Shown: positions 10,145 to 22,457, counted from the stretch's first letter. The stretch is DNA of 64,000 nt from Tricholomella constricta (GCA_013368375.1 JAACJP010000012.1:186001-250000); one strand, 5' to 3'. Numbers and translations are program-made. Notes: a model not told the origin generated them from the sequence alone.

Positions 10145-11940
10145 ATGTTCACCGTCTCTCGCAGCGCAGTATCGGCTGTCAAATCGCGTGCCTACCGTCC
10201 AAGCATCCGATCTTTGGCCACGACCGCCGACAAGGCCAAGTATAAAGTTCTTGTCGTGGGCGGAGGTATTTCGGTTCAGTGATCCTGCAACACTACTTCA
10301 TCTTTGCCTTTTCACAGGGAGCGGTGGGCTGTCTGTGGCCCAGCAAATCTATGATCGCTTCAACGCAGCTGGAAAGCCTCTGAACGAAGGTGATGTAGCA
10401 ATCGTCGATGGAGCAGAATACCATTACTATCAGGTGCGTTCTCTTGCTACTTTGTGCGACTAATACGCCTCACATCCGTATCTTATTAGCCTGGATGGTG
10501 AAGTGCTTGACTGTCCGGACACCTGTCGTGCTAATTCCCTTGTCAGGACTCTGGTAGGAGCAGGTCTCCGTCCCAAGACTGACTTCCGGGCCCCATTGGC
10601 TCCACTGGTCCCAAAACACATTGCGCACATTTCAGAGAACGTGAAGACATTCTCCCCAAAGACTTCGTCTGTCACCACTGCGTCAGGCCGAGATTTGTCG
10701 TATGACGTCCTAGTGGTTGCAACTGGTTTGCAGATCAACTGGGACGCCATTCAAGGTCTTTCAAAAGCCCTTGGAGAACCCAATTCGGGAGTCTCATCTA
10801 TCTATTCGTATGATACTTGCGACAAGGTCTGGGACGACGTCGAAGGTCTCCGTTCCGGCAAGGCCATCTTCACACAACCCGCCGGAATCGTGAAATGCGC
10901 GGGCGGTAAGCGCCGAACGTTGCTGATTCGATGTTCCTTCCTCAAAGAAAATTATCATCAGCTCCTCAAAAGATAATGTGGATGGCGTGGGATCGGTACC
11001 GACGAACGGAACGACGCGACAACATAAAAATTGACTTTTACACCGGCATGCCGACAATGTTCAGCGTCAAGAAATATTCGGACGCGCTCGATGCTCTTCG
11101 AGTCGATCGAGGCGTCGGGGGTCACTTCCAACATAATCTCGTGGCGATAGATCCCGCCAACCACAAAGCCACGTTCAAAAAAAGCGACGGTTCTACGATC
11201 GACGTTGATTATACTCTGCTCCATGTCACACCTCCGATGGGGCCCCTTGACATGTTCAAAGGATCCCCCATTGCTGACAGTGCCGGGTGGCTGGACGTTG
11301 ACAAGTCGACCATGAGACACAACAATCCCGAGTTCGGCAACATTTTTGCTTTGGGCGATTGTTCCTCGCTCCCGACATCCAAAACTGCAGCAGCCATCAC
11401 AGCCCAAGCTCCTGTCCTCACTGAGAACTTGTTCTCTGTGGTGGACACCGGTAAAGTGAGCGGTGCTGCCTACGATGGGTACACAAGCTGCCCCGTATGT
11501 ATTAACTCTTTGATATTCTTGTATGGGTGTATTCATGCATTATCTTCAGTTACTTACTGGGTATGGCGAATTGATGTTGGCGGAGTTCAAGTACGGTCTA
11601 GAACCGAAGGAGTCTTTCTCAAATTTCTTCGACCAAACCAAGAGCCATAGGTCAGAATCCTGACAGTCGATAATCCTTTCTGATCCTTACCTGTTAATCT
11701 TCGACAGATTATTCTACCATATGAAGAAGGTGATCAATTTAGTCTTGAAACCACAGATAGGACATGCTCGCTCAATCACTGTCCCTTATCCTAGGATCTC
11801 TTTCCCGCCGCTTATTGGAACTTCATGGTAATGGAACCCTCCGTGAATCAGTGGTGGACACTTATTTACTGACCATCATGTCTCAGGTAAAGGGGAAATG
11901 GTTCGGAACTTCAGGCATTGTGCAGCCCAAATTTGAATGA
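10145..11940 (+). CDS. Sulfide:quinone oxidoreductase, mitochondrial
   Basis: The ATG at 10145 begins a mitochondrial-type presequence rich in Ser, Arg and Ala (MFTVSRSAVSAVKSRAYRPS). The FAD-binding loop KYKVLVVGGGSGGLSVA follows, with its GxGxxG split by the first intron. Next come YHYYQPGWTLVGAGLRPKTD, the switch segment SYDVLVVATGLQINW, IVKCAGGAPQKIMWMAWDRY and FGNIFALGDCSSLPTSKTAA. The Cys of VKCAG and of GDCS are the likely redox pair. The C-terminus AAYWNFMVKGKWFGTSG is typical of the eukaryotic SQOR/Hmt2 branch. The enzyme oxidises sulfide on the inner mitochondrial membrane and passes electrons to ubiquinone. At least eight introns are needed, and one exon has only 8 bases (10490-10497). 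The frame is intact throughout. Confidence 0.92.
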
Positions 11941-12130
11941 AGCTTTTTGAATGTTTACTGAAATTTTGATTCGCTTCCGTGTGTTGTTGTCACTTGTTAT
12001 TTTCGAAACCAATGGCACGTGCAGGTCTCGTGTTGGAGACACGTTGTGAGACCGAAGACCGAACTTGCTTCTCACCTTGACTCAAAGCCAAACGATCTAT
12101 TATCAAGTTTCACCCGTAACCCCCGCCAGA

Positions 12131-14966
12131 ATGTCGCGAATGACCTCAGCTCAGGTCATTGCGGTGGGCGAATATCTCGAGCCTAACTTCGATCCCGCCT
12201 CGCTGACGGTCTCCCAACTACTGGGCGTTTTGGGTTATCACAATATCAAATATCCCACTCCGTACTCGAAACCCAAGCTCGTGGTAGTTTTTAACGACGA
12301 AATTAAAGCCAAGGCCACCAAACTAAAGAAAGAAAGGATAAAGAAAGAAAATAGCATTGCAAGTGATGACGGAATAGTGGACGGGGCTACAGGTCAACCA
12401 TTACGAAAAGTGAGCTCGAGTTTTACTCATTATTTCCACCCGATTGAACAGTAACAGGAACCTATCGCACGGAGAGCCTCCCGGCGTCTTTCTCGTGCAC
12501 CGGCACAGGATGAAGACGATGATGAGTTGCCTGCGCCTCGTCCAGACCCTGTACGTGCCCCTGTTCCATCTATCTCAACGGCGCTCACCTTCATTTAGCC
12601 TAAACGTCGCCGGTCGTCTGCTCAACCGACCCTGGGTGGACCGTCCCGCAAGGTCCTCGCCGCACAGCCAGCGTTGCTAGAAGAGAGCGAACCAGAGGAG
12701 GATGAACTGCCGATCAAGAAAGTGGGAAGAAGCAAGAAAACGGTGAGATCAGTTGATCAATTGCCTTCCGTTCACTCGTATTCATAAGCTTCTTTCTTCA
12801 TGTAGTCTGAGGCAGCTGGTGCGCATGCACGTCGTGTCTCAAATACAGTGCGTACACTGAAGCGTCTCAAAGACATGTTAACAGATATCTATGTCAGGCT
12901 GCAGAAGACAGTGGTTGGGAAGACAACAATATATTCCAATCAGGTGCAGAGTCGTCGTCTCCCGCTCGGCCTTCTCCAGTGCGACCCAAGGCAGCGCGCA
13001 AGAGTACGGCACCGCGTAAATCGCGTAAATCATCGTCAGCACCACCACAAGTGTTATTTTCGTCCCCACCTCGGATACCTAGCTCGCCAGAAGCCATGAG
13101 GTTCTCTCCACCTCAGTCTACATTCGAACCTCTACTGCCTAGAATTTCTCCCTCCGACCACCTTCGTCTAAATCAGCACACATTCACCCGTACCAGCTTC
13201 ACACCCGTCGAACGCCGTACACCGTTAAAGGCTCAACCCAAACGTGAAGAAAGCGGAGATGAATTGGATCTGATCACTGAGCGTCATCCCATTCATGATA
13301 TACAAGAGGCAGCCAAGGAAGAGGGTACGGAAGACTTTGCGCTCAATGAGGAAGACGTAAAAGTGGAAGAGGAGGCTCTTTTCACGGATTCTGAGACGTC
13401 AGAAGGCCAGATCTCGCGACGCATTGGACAAAGTGGGGAGCCGATTGCCAACCGTCGAAGCACACGTCAAAAAGGCATAGGCTTCACGACCGTTGTCCTT
13501 CGCCTTTTCTATATCTTGTCCGGACTTGTTGCCTTGTATGCTGTGATCATCTTCAAACAGGAATCTGCCTCTATCGGCTATTGCGACACTGGGAGCAACA
13601 CTAACAGTGTATTGGAGCATTTGAAGGCGCGTCGGGTCGCTGTGGAGGCATGTAATAGGGAAAACAGAACCCTTTTGTACTCTTCGTCTGGCGAAAATTC
13701 TAAGGCTGTTGAACCGACACCCTGTCCTTTACCTCCGTTGATGCCTTGGGCACATCCAGAGGCATGTACACCGTGCCCTGAACACGGCAAGTGTACACGC
13801 GACAGCGTCACATGCGACCTCGGCTATCTTCTACGTCCACATCCCCTTGTTTTCTTCCTCCCTGCCTTGTCGTCACCTCGCAATACCACACTTTCTCTAT
13901 CTTCACCTCCGGCCGACCTGATTTGGAAAGTGGTGTCAGAAACTCTGGATGGACTTCCTGGTCTAGGCAGCGTAGCTCTTCCCTCGAGATGCGTTGAGGA
14001 CCCCAAAAGAAAGAGGAATATCGGAGTTCTTGGAAAAGCGGTTGAGTCCCTCCTAGGCCAAGAAAGGGGACGTCGCGTGTGTGCTGGTGGCAAAATCCTG
14101 GAAGAACCTGTCAAGGATGCTGATGGTGGAGAAGCTAAGCGATGGGGGGTTGAGTTGGAAAGTTTGAGGGAGGTAATGAAAAAGAAGACCCCAGTAAGTG
14201 TGATTCTTGGCATCTTTCGTCTTGACTCTGACCCCCAATTCAAAGCCTCATCTTTTGCCGACTTTCGATGATACCTTTGACGAGGCAATCCAGCAGTTAA
14301 TCCAGTGGGGCGGAGTCATCATCGGCGAGGACCGCAAGTAAGACCACCCCATTTTTTTAGAAAGGTCCTGACTAACAATTCCCCTCACAGGAATCTTCGT
14401 TACGTTGCTCACAGAACAGCTGACTTGACGTGGGACTGTGTGGTTACTGTTAAGGCGAGGGAGATTTGGGCCGAATGGCGAGCCACTGTTTTCGGTAGAA
14501 TGAGGTTTCATTCATTTTGACCCTAGACTAATATCGTTCGTTGTCCATCTTTTCAGGGATAGTTCTTGTGATTCTCAGTTTGTTGTTCGGGCGCGCCCGC
14601 ACCGCGCAAAAGCGCGTGGAAAGCAAACGCGTTGCGGATTTGGTACAAATCGCCCTTGATACCCTGCGCAATCAAGAACTTGCTCACCACACAGATCCTG
14701 TCACCGTACCGCAGCCATACTTATCTTCACTTCAACTTCGAGACCTCATCCTTCAGGACGAACACTCTATTGCATCCCGAAGCAGGCTGTGGGATCAGGT
14801 GGAGCGGGTGGTGGAAGGAAATGCGAATGTCAGAGCTAATCTGCAGGAGATACATGGTGGTGATGAAATGAGAGTATGGCGATGGGTAGGAAGTGCCAAC
14901 CGTGGGGCTGGTGCACGGAGACAGGATGTGGTGCAACAAGATCAAAGAGCTAGCGCTGAACTATAG
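12131..14966 (+). CDS. Inner nuclear membrane protein, Man1/Src1/Heh family
   Basis: The N-terminal HeH/SAP-like fold reads VGEYLEPNFDPASLTVSQLL and NIKYPTPYSKPKLVVVFND, a DNA/chromatin-binding helix-extension-helix. A long basic and acidic Ser/Pro-rich nucleoplasmic region follows (PKAARKSTAPRKSRKSSSAP; EEDVKVEEEALFTDSE). The first membrane segment is VVLRLFYILSGLVALYAVII. The lumenal part is Cys-containing (ACTPCPEHGKCTRDSVTCDL). A second membrane segment GIVLVILSLLFG follows, and the C-terminal nucleoplasmic Man1-Src1 winged-helix domain has VADLVQIALDTLRNQE and SRLWDQVERVVEGNANVRAN. This is the full LEM-type two-pass layout, a tether for chromatin and nuclear pores. About seven introns; an in-frame ATG at 12065 exists, but 12131 gives the usual short N-terminus. 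Confidence 0.9.
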
Positions 14967-15424
14967 GAGAGCGTGTTTCACCTATAACCTCGTATATATA
15001 TAGCTCAATTTTGCTACTGTTAACCTCCATCCTTTCTATGTATATACGGCCCAACGTAGTATTTACATCCTTCACCAACCCACCATACTGTCAATGTATA
15101 TTATGCCTAGCGAACTTTGCAACGTGGAAAGTTTAGAAGTACTGAAAGGTGGGGTGTGAATTATAAGTCAAGTGTCAAGTATTTGCCGTACATGTCCGTC
15201 ACCCTTGAAAATTTTGCAACCCCTGTCGCGAATCACATGGTTCTCAGGTGGTGTACGTATCCAAATATACTCAAGTGTGGAATCAACAACAATCAGACAG
15301 CGGCTGGACATGAGAAGTCGACGAATAAGGAGATAAAACGCTCGAGGAGCCGCCGGAAAGGAACTGAAAGGGATGTCCTGATTAGTATATGACGGCGTTC
15401 CTGGTCCACATTCTGACTAAGTGC
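14967..15424. other. Convergent 3' intergenic region
   Basis: About 460 bases between the stops of the Man1-like and Vps23 genes. TATATATA-rich just after 14990 (CCTCGTATATATATAGCTC), likely part of the 3' UTR. The 91-codon open frame at 15117-15392 shows no domain and I regard it as noncoding. Confidence 0.4.
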
Positions 15425-17311
15425 TCAAGACCAATCAGGACCCATTGACATGCCGATGGGCGTTCCCTCCTGAATCTTTTCAATCAGAGCTCGCTTCATG
15501 AACTGTTCTTCTGCCAAAAGACGCGCGTTCTGAGGGTAAAGGGTTAATGCGCGCAAGCGCCAAACTTGGAAAAGTGAATACTTGCCCTTAAGAACCTCTC
15601 TAGATCAATACGCCCGGAATTTAATGCCCGATGTAGATGATAGATCGTATCTTCAATCGCATTGTCCTCTGCGACGAGGGAGATGAGCCTAGTCGGAGTT
15701 TCGGAGTCAGCGATGCGTGTGAGAACGACGATAGAATATATCCCACTGATTGTGGACGATAGTGGTGGAACAGATGAGTTCATCAACCTCGGGATCTCCC
15801 TTCCTGCGAAGTTCGGCGATGTTTATCTCCGCCTGTTGAACACTCCCCTTCATCCTACCGGCTACACTGCGACATACGTCTCGCACAGCCTCTAAACGGG
15901 CCATCTCATCACGGATAGCAGGTTCGCCGGCGAGAAGATCCGTCTGGTGAGCGCGCAGGCGTTCCGCATCCAGAACAAGTGCCTGAGATAAGGAATTAAG
16001 CTCTGATGTTACTTTATGATATACTTGGTCGTGGAGATGAAGTAGCTCCGGGTTGGGCGGGCGTGGAGGCGGCGGTGCAAAGGCCAGCGTGGCATTTATC
16101 TGAGTATCCGGAGAATCTTCATCAAGAAGGTTGACGATGGGTGCCCGAGGTGGTTGGGGGGCCGCATGATCCGAGGGGGGAGAGTGAAACGGAACCTGTT
16201 GATGATGATATGTCAATGGCGCTGCGGTGGCCGTTGAATGCGGCTGTGGGTGGACAGGAGGACTTCCTGTGAGAGGTGCTGGACTTGCAGAACCAAACAC
16301 TGGTATTTGAGATTCCTGATGAGAGGGATACAGTGTCGGTTCGGGAAGGTTCCTCGCAGCGGGAATGGCGTAACTCGGCGGTATGAAGGGTTCCGCGTAG
16401 GAAGTTCTATACTGAGGCGGCAAGGTGTCCGAAGGAGGACGTGGAGGTAGAGGAGGTTCTGATCCTGACCCAAGAGCGCCAGGGCTCGCCTGTATCTTGG
16501 AGGGAATGAGCTTGTGATACAACAAATGGAGGCAGTTGAAACGTACACTTTCAATGGGTGGGGATGTCGTAAGTATCTGAGGCTGGTGGGTGCCTGGGAC
16601 CGAAAAAACTGATACCGTTGGTTTAGGAGGAATGACAGGACGATCGGGTGACATCGGTCGCGCTTGGGGCGACGGCGCGATTACAGGTTGCGCTGACGGT
16701 AATGGAGGTGGGGGTCTTCCTCGAGGGTCACCAACTGGAGACGATGTCGCCGCAGGTACATTTGCTGGAGGCTTGGCGTATACAGGAGGTTCTCGAGAAA
16801 ATTGATCTTGCATTGCCTCCAGTAATGCCAACAGGCTGCAACCCTAGCGAGAGAGATAAACGTCGATTGGACATGGTGGAAAGCGACATACCTCGCTCTT
16901 ACGCGCCCAGTGTTGCAGAAACTCGATATCGCATCTTCCACTGACATCAATGTACTTGCCTGCTTTCACAAGCATGTCGTTCGTCGGCACGACGTAGGCA
17001 ATGGGAGGTTCCCTAGGATAATCCCTTGTCACCCAGGTAGCGATGGGAATATTGTAGGATGCGCCACGGAAGGAAATAGGAAGGAGGCCATGAACACAGA
17101 GCAGCAACTGAGTCCGGCCGTCATCGTAAGCTAGACGAAGATTATTCAACGGTGAAATGAAATTGGATAGAAGAACTGAACTGTAAACATCCGATTTTGG
17201 ACGAAGAGTAGGGAAACGACTGAGAACGGAGTCAATATCGCAGTAGACGCGATCGCGCTGAGCGTAAGGCTGGAGGTTGTGGCGCAGCCATTTCTGGGTA
17301 AGTGAGCTCAT
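15425..17311 (-). CDS. ESCRT-I subunit Vps23/TSG101
   Basis: The ATG at 17311 opens MSSLTQKWLRHNLQPYAQRD. After an intron, YTYDDGRTQLLLCVHGLLPI, FRGASYNIPIATWVT and DYPREPPIAYVVPTNDML form the UEV domain (ubiquitin- and PTAP-binding E2 variant). The middle is a long Pro-rich linker (RPPPPLPSAQP; PPRPPSDTLPPQYR). The C-terminal steadiness box reads TTIVHNQLISLVAEDNAIED, YHLHRALNSGRIDLERFL and LAEEQFMKRALIEKIQEG. All three parts of Vps23 are in the expected order. The product sorts ubiquitinated membrane proteins into multivesicular bodies. The last intron (15530-15585) has a GC donor (GCAAGT). The steadiness box would be broken without the intron that joins HNQ to LISLV. The stop at 15425 leaves IGMSMGPDWS as the tail. 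Confidence 0.93.
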
Positions 17312-17616
17312 TCAAGACGAGACGACGGCAAAGAGTGATTTGGTTAGATAAGCAGGGAGCAGTGAGTAACTCCCACGGGGCAAGATCTCCGATTTGGCAG
17401 TAACCGGGGTCCCGCAAATCTGCTTCCGTCAGATCTGAAGCGACAATAAGATCGGCCGTCAACGTGAGCTGTCTGCATTGTTCTCTCGAGTCATTTGCTG
17501 GATTTGGCAGGTACAAAGGTGGTTTGAGACTCAGAGTCCTCTGCAACAAGCTCTGTTTCTCGTGGTATGGTGTGGTGGCATGATTATCTTGGAGCTCTGC
17601 GTGCCACCGCGACGGA

Positions 17617-17682
17617 GGCTAATTGTACCATCGGCAATTGTGCATCGGCAATTGTACTATACCATCGGCTAATTGTACCATC
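17617..17682 (+). repeat. Repeated CATCGGC(T)AATTGT(AC) motif in divergent promoter
   Basis: The 16-mer GGCTAATTGTACCATC occurs at 17617-17632 and again at 17667-17682. Between them CATCGGCAATTGT occurs at 17629-17641 and 17643-17655. Each copy holds the palindromic core CAATTG or a TAATTGTA variant, so this is a compact array of four related sites, 170 to 230 bases upstream of the TEA-factor start and about 310 upstream of the Vps23 start. Confidence 0.8.
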
Positions 17683-17789
17683 TCCCACCACCTGGTCCAC
17701 ACCTTCCTAATCCGTCACGGATCTCGGATCTTGGTATCGCCATCGCCTGAGAACACGCCCGTTTCTGAGCCCGACGATTATTTCCTATG

Positions 17790-17796
17790 TATATAA
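17790..17796 (+). promoter_or_regulatory. TATA box of the TEA-factor gene
   Basis: TATATAA lies 52 to 58 bases upstream of the ATG at 17848, followed by a pyrimidine-rich leader (CGCTCTCCTCCTTCCCTTTCG). Clear TATA elements are scarce elsewhere in the window, suggesting regulated transcription. Confidence 0.6.
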
Positions 17797-17847
17797 GCTG
17801 CCCGTTTCGCTCTCCTCCTTCCCTTTCGCCCCTTGGCTTCCTCCCCC

Positions 17848-19443
17848 ATGTCCTCCTCCTCAAAGTCCAGGAAGTCCGAGCCCTGCACCAGCTCTCTAAC
17901 TCCCCAACGAAAGCACCGTAAGCTTTTGAAAGACGGTAGTGGCACCGAGGTCTGGCCGGAAAGCATCGAGAATATTTTCGTGAAAGGTTCGTGTTTAAAG
18001 TCTTCTCTCCGAACCCAGATAGTTGAATTCCTCCCTAGGTCTTCACGAATACTGGAATTCGCCCTGGGCCACTTGTTCTCAGTCCCGTGGCCGTAGCCGA
18101 TGGCGCAACCAGTTCTTGGTCGATTATCTGCAGAAAGCCGGCATTAACAGGACGAAGAAACAAGTTGCGAGCCACATCCAAGTCTTGAGGAATATGTGGA
18201 AAGGAGAGCCTGGTCCGTCGATCTCAGGCCGTTGATATTACTGTTCCATCTTAATCTTCTCTTCTTATCAGAATTCTATCTCGTTTCTGGCGGTGAAGAA
18301 CCTCTGGTAGAGAGTCCCATCAAGCTAGAGGACCGTTCTTTAATCTCTCTCGATTTTGACGAAACCGATGGTACTTCATCCAGTTCCGCTTCCCCCGATT
18401 TCTCTCCTCCAGAGTTCCAAAGCGAATTTCCCCCGTCTCCTGGCTTGTTTAACAATGGCCATGAACTCGGTTCCTATCCATCTCTTTCCAAAGAATCCGC
18501 GTTTGTCCCACCGCACTCTCGGGAAACGGTTTTTACGACGTCCCTACCAAGCTCTCTTTCTCCATATCCAGTGGACATGGCTGCAAATCAATCTCATGAG
18601 GGATTCACGATCCAGAATTCTCACTATTCTTTGGGTGCATATCAGTCGTTCGCAACAGACAATGCACGACCCACCGACCACAATTCTATACCACGTATGA
18701 ACACATATCCCTCCTACCCACTAACACCTAATCGAACCACGGCCATCTGCTTGGTGGCTGACGGCATGTCACCTCTTTCCATCAAACTTGATGCGTTGAT
18801 ATCGTCACCACACTCCACTCGAACGGCGCTCGCGCTCAAGATACGACTGTGCATCACTCATGTGGATGATATTCGCAGCTCATCAACGTTACATGGCTTC
18901 TTCGGCACCGTTTCACTCTCGAGGTTGTGGGCCAACTCTGGGAAGTGTATCACCAGGGTATATACAAACAATCTTTGTGTGTCAGAGGAGGTGGGAACGC
19001 TCGAAGTATCCAACATTGAAGTGGGTACCGTGAATGCTGTCCTGCCAGAATCCTCACTTAGCCGATGCCGGTGGCTTGACGCCTGTGAGTTTTTTTTTTA
19101 TGTGGTTTTGTCCCCTCTAAGCACCCTCCATCTAGCTATCATGACCAGTCTTACTCAAGAAATCATTGTCGACGGCGAAACCCTAATTTATGTTATTTAC
19201 GACCTCGATCGCAGCAATGGAAACATAATGCCGTCTGCGGAACTTCTGGGCTATCAAAATCGGAAAGTTGCCTCGAAACAACCTTCCCAAATCAGCCCAT
19301 CCTCGCCCCACTCCTCGTACCCAACGACTTACCCCGAATTTCCGACGCAATCCATCCCATCTTCACGACAATTACCCCTTTCGTGCGCGCTTATGCCCGC
19401 CAACAGTACACGACATGTTGCCGTTACTTCTATGTCATTTTGA
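17848..19443 (+). CDS. TEA/ATTS-domain transcription factor (AbaA/Tec1-like)
   Basis: Four exons (introns 17987-18038, 18213-18271, 19085-19135) give about 477 residues. The TEA domain covers residues about 18 to 100: RKHRKLLKDGSGTEVWPESI, IFVKGLHEYWNSPW, RGRSRWRNQFLVDYLQKAG, then NRTKKQVASHIQVLRNMWKG. The three helices and the KKQVASHIQVL recognition helix are complete. The remainder is Ser/Pro-rich with acidic patches (SLISLDFDETDGTSSSS). A weakly conserved middle (VEVST..LHGFFGTVSLSRLW, EIIVDGETLIYVIYDLDRSN) recalls the secondary domain of fungal TEA factors. Family members bind CATTCY-type sites and control development, conidiation or filamentation (AbaA, Tec1). The C-terminus is the least certain part: a further intron near 19340 could lead to another frame, but the stop at 19443 needs none. 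Confidence 0.88.
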
Positions 19444-19674
19444 TTCCAAGTTCCCTTATAGTTTGGGAATATGTTGTAATTGCGCTTCGTGCTCTTGCAC
19501 GTAATACGTTGGGCTTGGAACGGTATATAAAGTATCACAACCCGGAGTCCTTGACGGATCGACAGACTTACCCTCATAATTGTCCTACCGAGTAGCTTTT
19601 GTATATTCACAAATCGAACTGTGTAGCTAAAATAATTGTTGTATTAAAAATTCTGATTACAATAGATATCACTG

Positions 19675-22457
19675 TCACGACCGAGTAGTGTTCAGGATCT
19701 TGCCAGCCTCCTCCCTCACCTTGGCGTCCCAGTAGCTAGTATGCAACACGTGTAATTCCCAAAATGATGTTCCAAATGGATGAGAAAGCTGTGGATCGTC
19801 GATATCTGACCGATATATACCGTCAAAGGTCCGATCCTCAGTGGACAGGAGAGCCTCCAGCTTTGGGTCTTTGGCGATCAGCCCGCCGACAAAGTCGAGC
19901 GTGCGGAGAGTGGTAGCTGGAGGCCAATGGAGAGAGGCGCTCAGAAGGCGTTTAGCAAAGGCTGCAGATCGACCGTGGGGTGCTGCTGCTCCGAAGGAAC
20001 GCGGCGAGAAAACGATGGTTAACGCCCGGAATAGCATATCAGCTACCGAGTATGTCTTTACTGGCCGTACTTCGGATGCGAAGGAAGCCGGCGGAATAAC
20101 ATCGATGTCTGCCATGAGGCTCAGGGGAAGGATTATCGCGTACAATGATGAGATGAAATCGCTCAGATCGATATTCAGGGCTTCTCCTGACGGCGAAGAG
20201 GGTGAGCAGGACAAAGATGGAGAAGGACTGAACAAACGTGCCTTGCCCTGAGAGAAGCTCAAAGGCCGTGACGATGCACAGCAGACGATGCCGTACGTCT
20301 TCAGCAGAGCCGGTTACAACGTCAGCGTCATCATCGCTGTCATCGGATTCCCGCGAGATCAACGTTTTTAGCACCTTCATCAGGTCCTTGAAGAAATCTA
20401 TGTTCACAAGATGCGCGAACTTAGAGATGCCGTGTAGAGCCGCGGGGAGGAGGGGAGTGGGACGCGGATTTTTGATAATCCGGAAATACAGGACAAACAG
20501 AAGCTTCAGTGTCTCGGTTTGCTACAAGGAAAACGTTCAGAAAAATCTCAACGATACGTGCTTTACCCACCGTGACTGCTCGCTCTTCCTTGTCAACCTC
20601 CGCTTCTGCTTCGCGGAATTCCTTGTCAATTTCCTTTTTCTCCCGCAAGGCTTTTTTCGCCTTCTTGCTCAAGTGTGGCTGATCAGTGCTCTTTCCTTTC
20701 GCTCGTCGAGCGGCTGATTTGCTGCTTGACTGGACCTTCTGCGGTTTGTCGGTCGTCGACTCCGAAGCTCGAACACCTAGCTCCGTCTTGAGCCGCAGGT
20801 GAAGGAGACACGAGAGTACTTCTGGGTGGATATTGAACCGTTTCTCTTTCACCATGCGGTTCAATAGGCGGACAACCTCTAAGGATGCGACACCCGTGAG
20901 ATCTTCACGAAATACGCGGATGAGAGTGTTGAGACACAGGTCGGAAGACTGTGGGTTTTTAGCTTTCGGCGCACATCACTATTACGGCGAGAACATACTT
21001 TATCCCAAGACCTTTTGCTTAAGCGAGCAACGATGCAGCTCATGAGATTCACGCGAAAATTGAAGTGAGTGACTTCAACAAGCAAAGTGCACATGCTTTT
21101 GAGAACAATGTCGACCAGGTCAGTGCGAGCTATGATCCATTTAGTTGCAGCCTGCCAATATGTCATCGGAAACTTACCTTTCAATTCAGCTTCTAGCGAT
21201 CGCAGATAATTTTGATATACAGTTACCAAGCCTTGCTCCCAGTCTCGCGTGCGAGCTACCATCTGGCTGACTTTCTCTGCCTTTTCTTTCTCAGTCAAAG
21301 CTCGGATCCGATATCCAGGTATGATGTCCTTGAAAACTGCCAGCTGAGAGAGAATAGCCATTTTTCTGATCGTCGGGTCATTTGGCACGGGGTCTGCGTG
21401 GGAGGGCGTCGTGATTTCTGTCAGTGCAAACGTGTGCAGGCGTCGTAGGAGTCCAAGCTACGTTATAATTGTCAGACAAGAGAAAAATCTATTCAAATAA
21501 TGGACTTGCGCTATTTTCAGGGTCTGCGACAATTTCCTGACATATTCCAGCTATTTGCTCCTTCGCACCATGAATGCGAGCCTGCCTGGATTTGGTTCCA
21601 ATGACATCGACAACGGCCAGTCGGCCAAATCGAGCGCCAGTAGCGACATCATCGACTCTTCGCGGTATTTCCTCTTCTACTTCTGAAGCATCGTCTTCGC
21701 TTTCTTCGTCGGAACCGGTGACGGAGGCAGCGAATACCTTCGTCCCAGTGGATTGAATGCGCCCGTCTGGCAATTTTATGGGGAGGCCTTTCACACCTTG
21801 CCTTTCTTCAGATTCCCATGACGGGCGTCGTTTCCGAGGCGCCTTCTCGTATGACATTTCGATATCTGAGGCGTCATCGCTCGTGGAGGAGGCGGATTCT
21901 GCGACAAGTGATACATTTTCATCTTCGTCCGAGCTCCCAATCGAATCGTCAAGCTCTGAGTCCCAAGAATCTTCATCCTCATCGTGCGACTCGATGGAAG
22001 GCAGGCCATCATCTTGAGCAGCAGGCCTGACCGGTTTGTTTAACAAGTGTAATCTCTCGGTCTCTTTTTTACTCCTGAAAATGATAAGGGATAACCATGG
22101 GAGTCATACTATTGAACGCACCTTGATATTCCCTTGTGATCAAGAGCATTTAAAAAGGATGCCGCGCCGCCGTATTCTTCAAAAACATCCAGATCTTGTT
22201 CAGACAGCTCTAGGTCCTCCTGATCGTCTAGTACAGGTATAGGTATAATTCCACGATTGGCGGCCTTCTCCTTCCCTTTTTCCTTTGGTTTGATATTATA
22301 TTTCTTCGGTCCTGATTGGAGTGCAGTTTTCGATGAAAGTTTCCGTTTTTTGGATGGACCCTTGGGACAAGTTCGGAACGGTGATAGATAGAATAAGAAA
22401 GAAGAAACACACCAGAGACGGAGGCGCAGGGCGCTTGCCATTTTGCTTGGCTGCCAT
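19675..22457 (-). CDS. Nucleolar complex protein 3 (Noc3)
   Basis: The ATG at 22457 gives MAAKQNGKRPAPPSL, then after an intron GPSKKRKLSSKTALQ, a basic nucleolar-type N-terminus. Acidic Ser/Asp/Glu tracts follow (SDEDENVSLVAESASSTSDD; GSDEESEDDASEVEEE). Core motifs are AVFKDIIPGYRIRALTEKEK, MCTLLVEVTHFNFRVNLM and CIVARLSKRSWDK, diagnostic of Noc3, then the CBF/Mak21-type helical C-terminus (FGTSFWELHVLHTSYWDAKV). A 48-base intron (donor GTAAGTTTCC, acceptor GGATCATAG) joins ELK to ARTDLVDIVL; the reading through GKFPMTYWQ is intron. Noc3 works with Noc2 in 60S pre-ribosome maturation and, in yeast, in pre-replicative complex assembly. About 780 residues. Confidence 0.88.

Noticed and set aside
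21160..21200. A 26-base intron in Noc3 (GTAAGT to TTGGCAG)
   Set aside because: Too short for splicing. A 48-base intron ending at GGATCATAG keeps the frame and gives the expected ELK-ARTDLVDIVL join.
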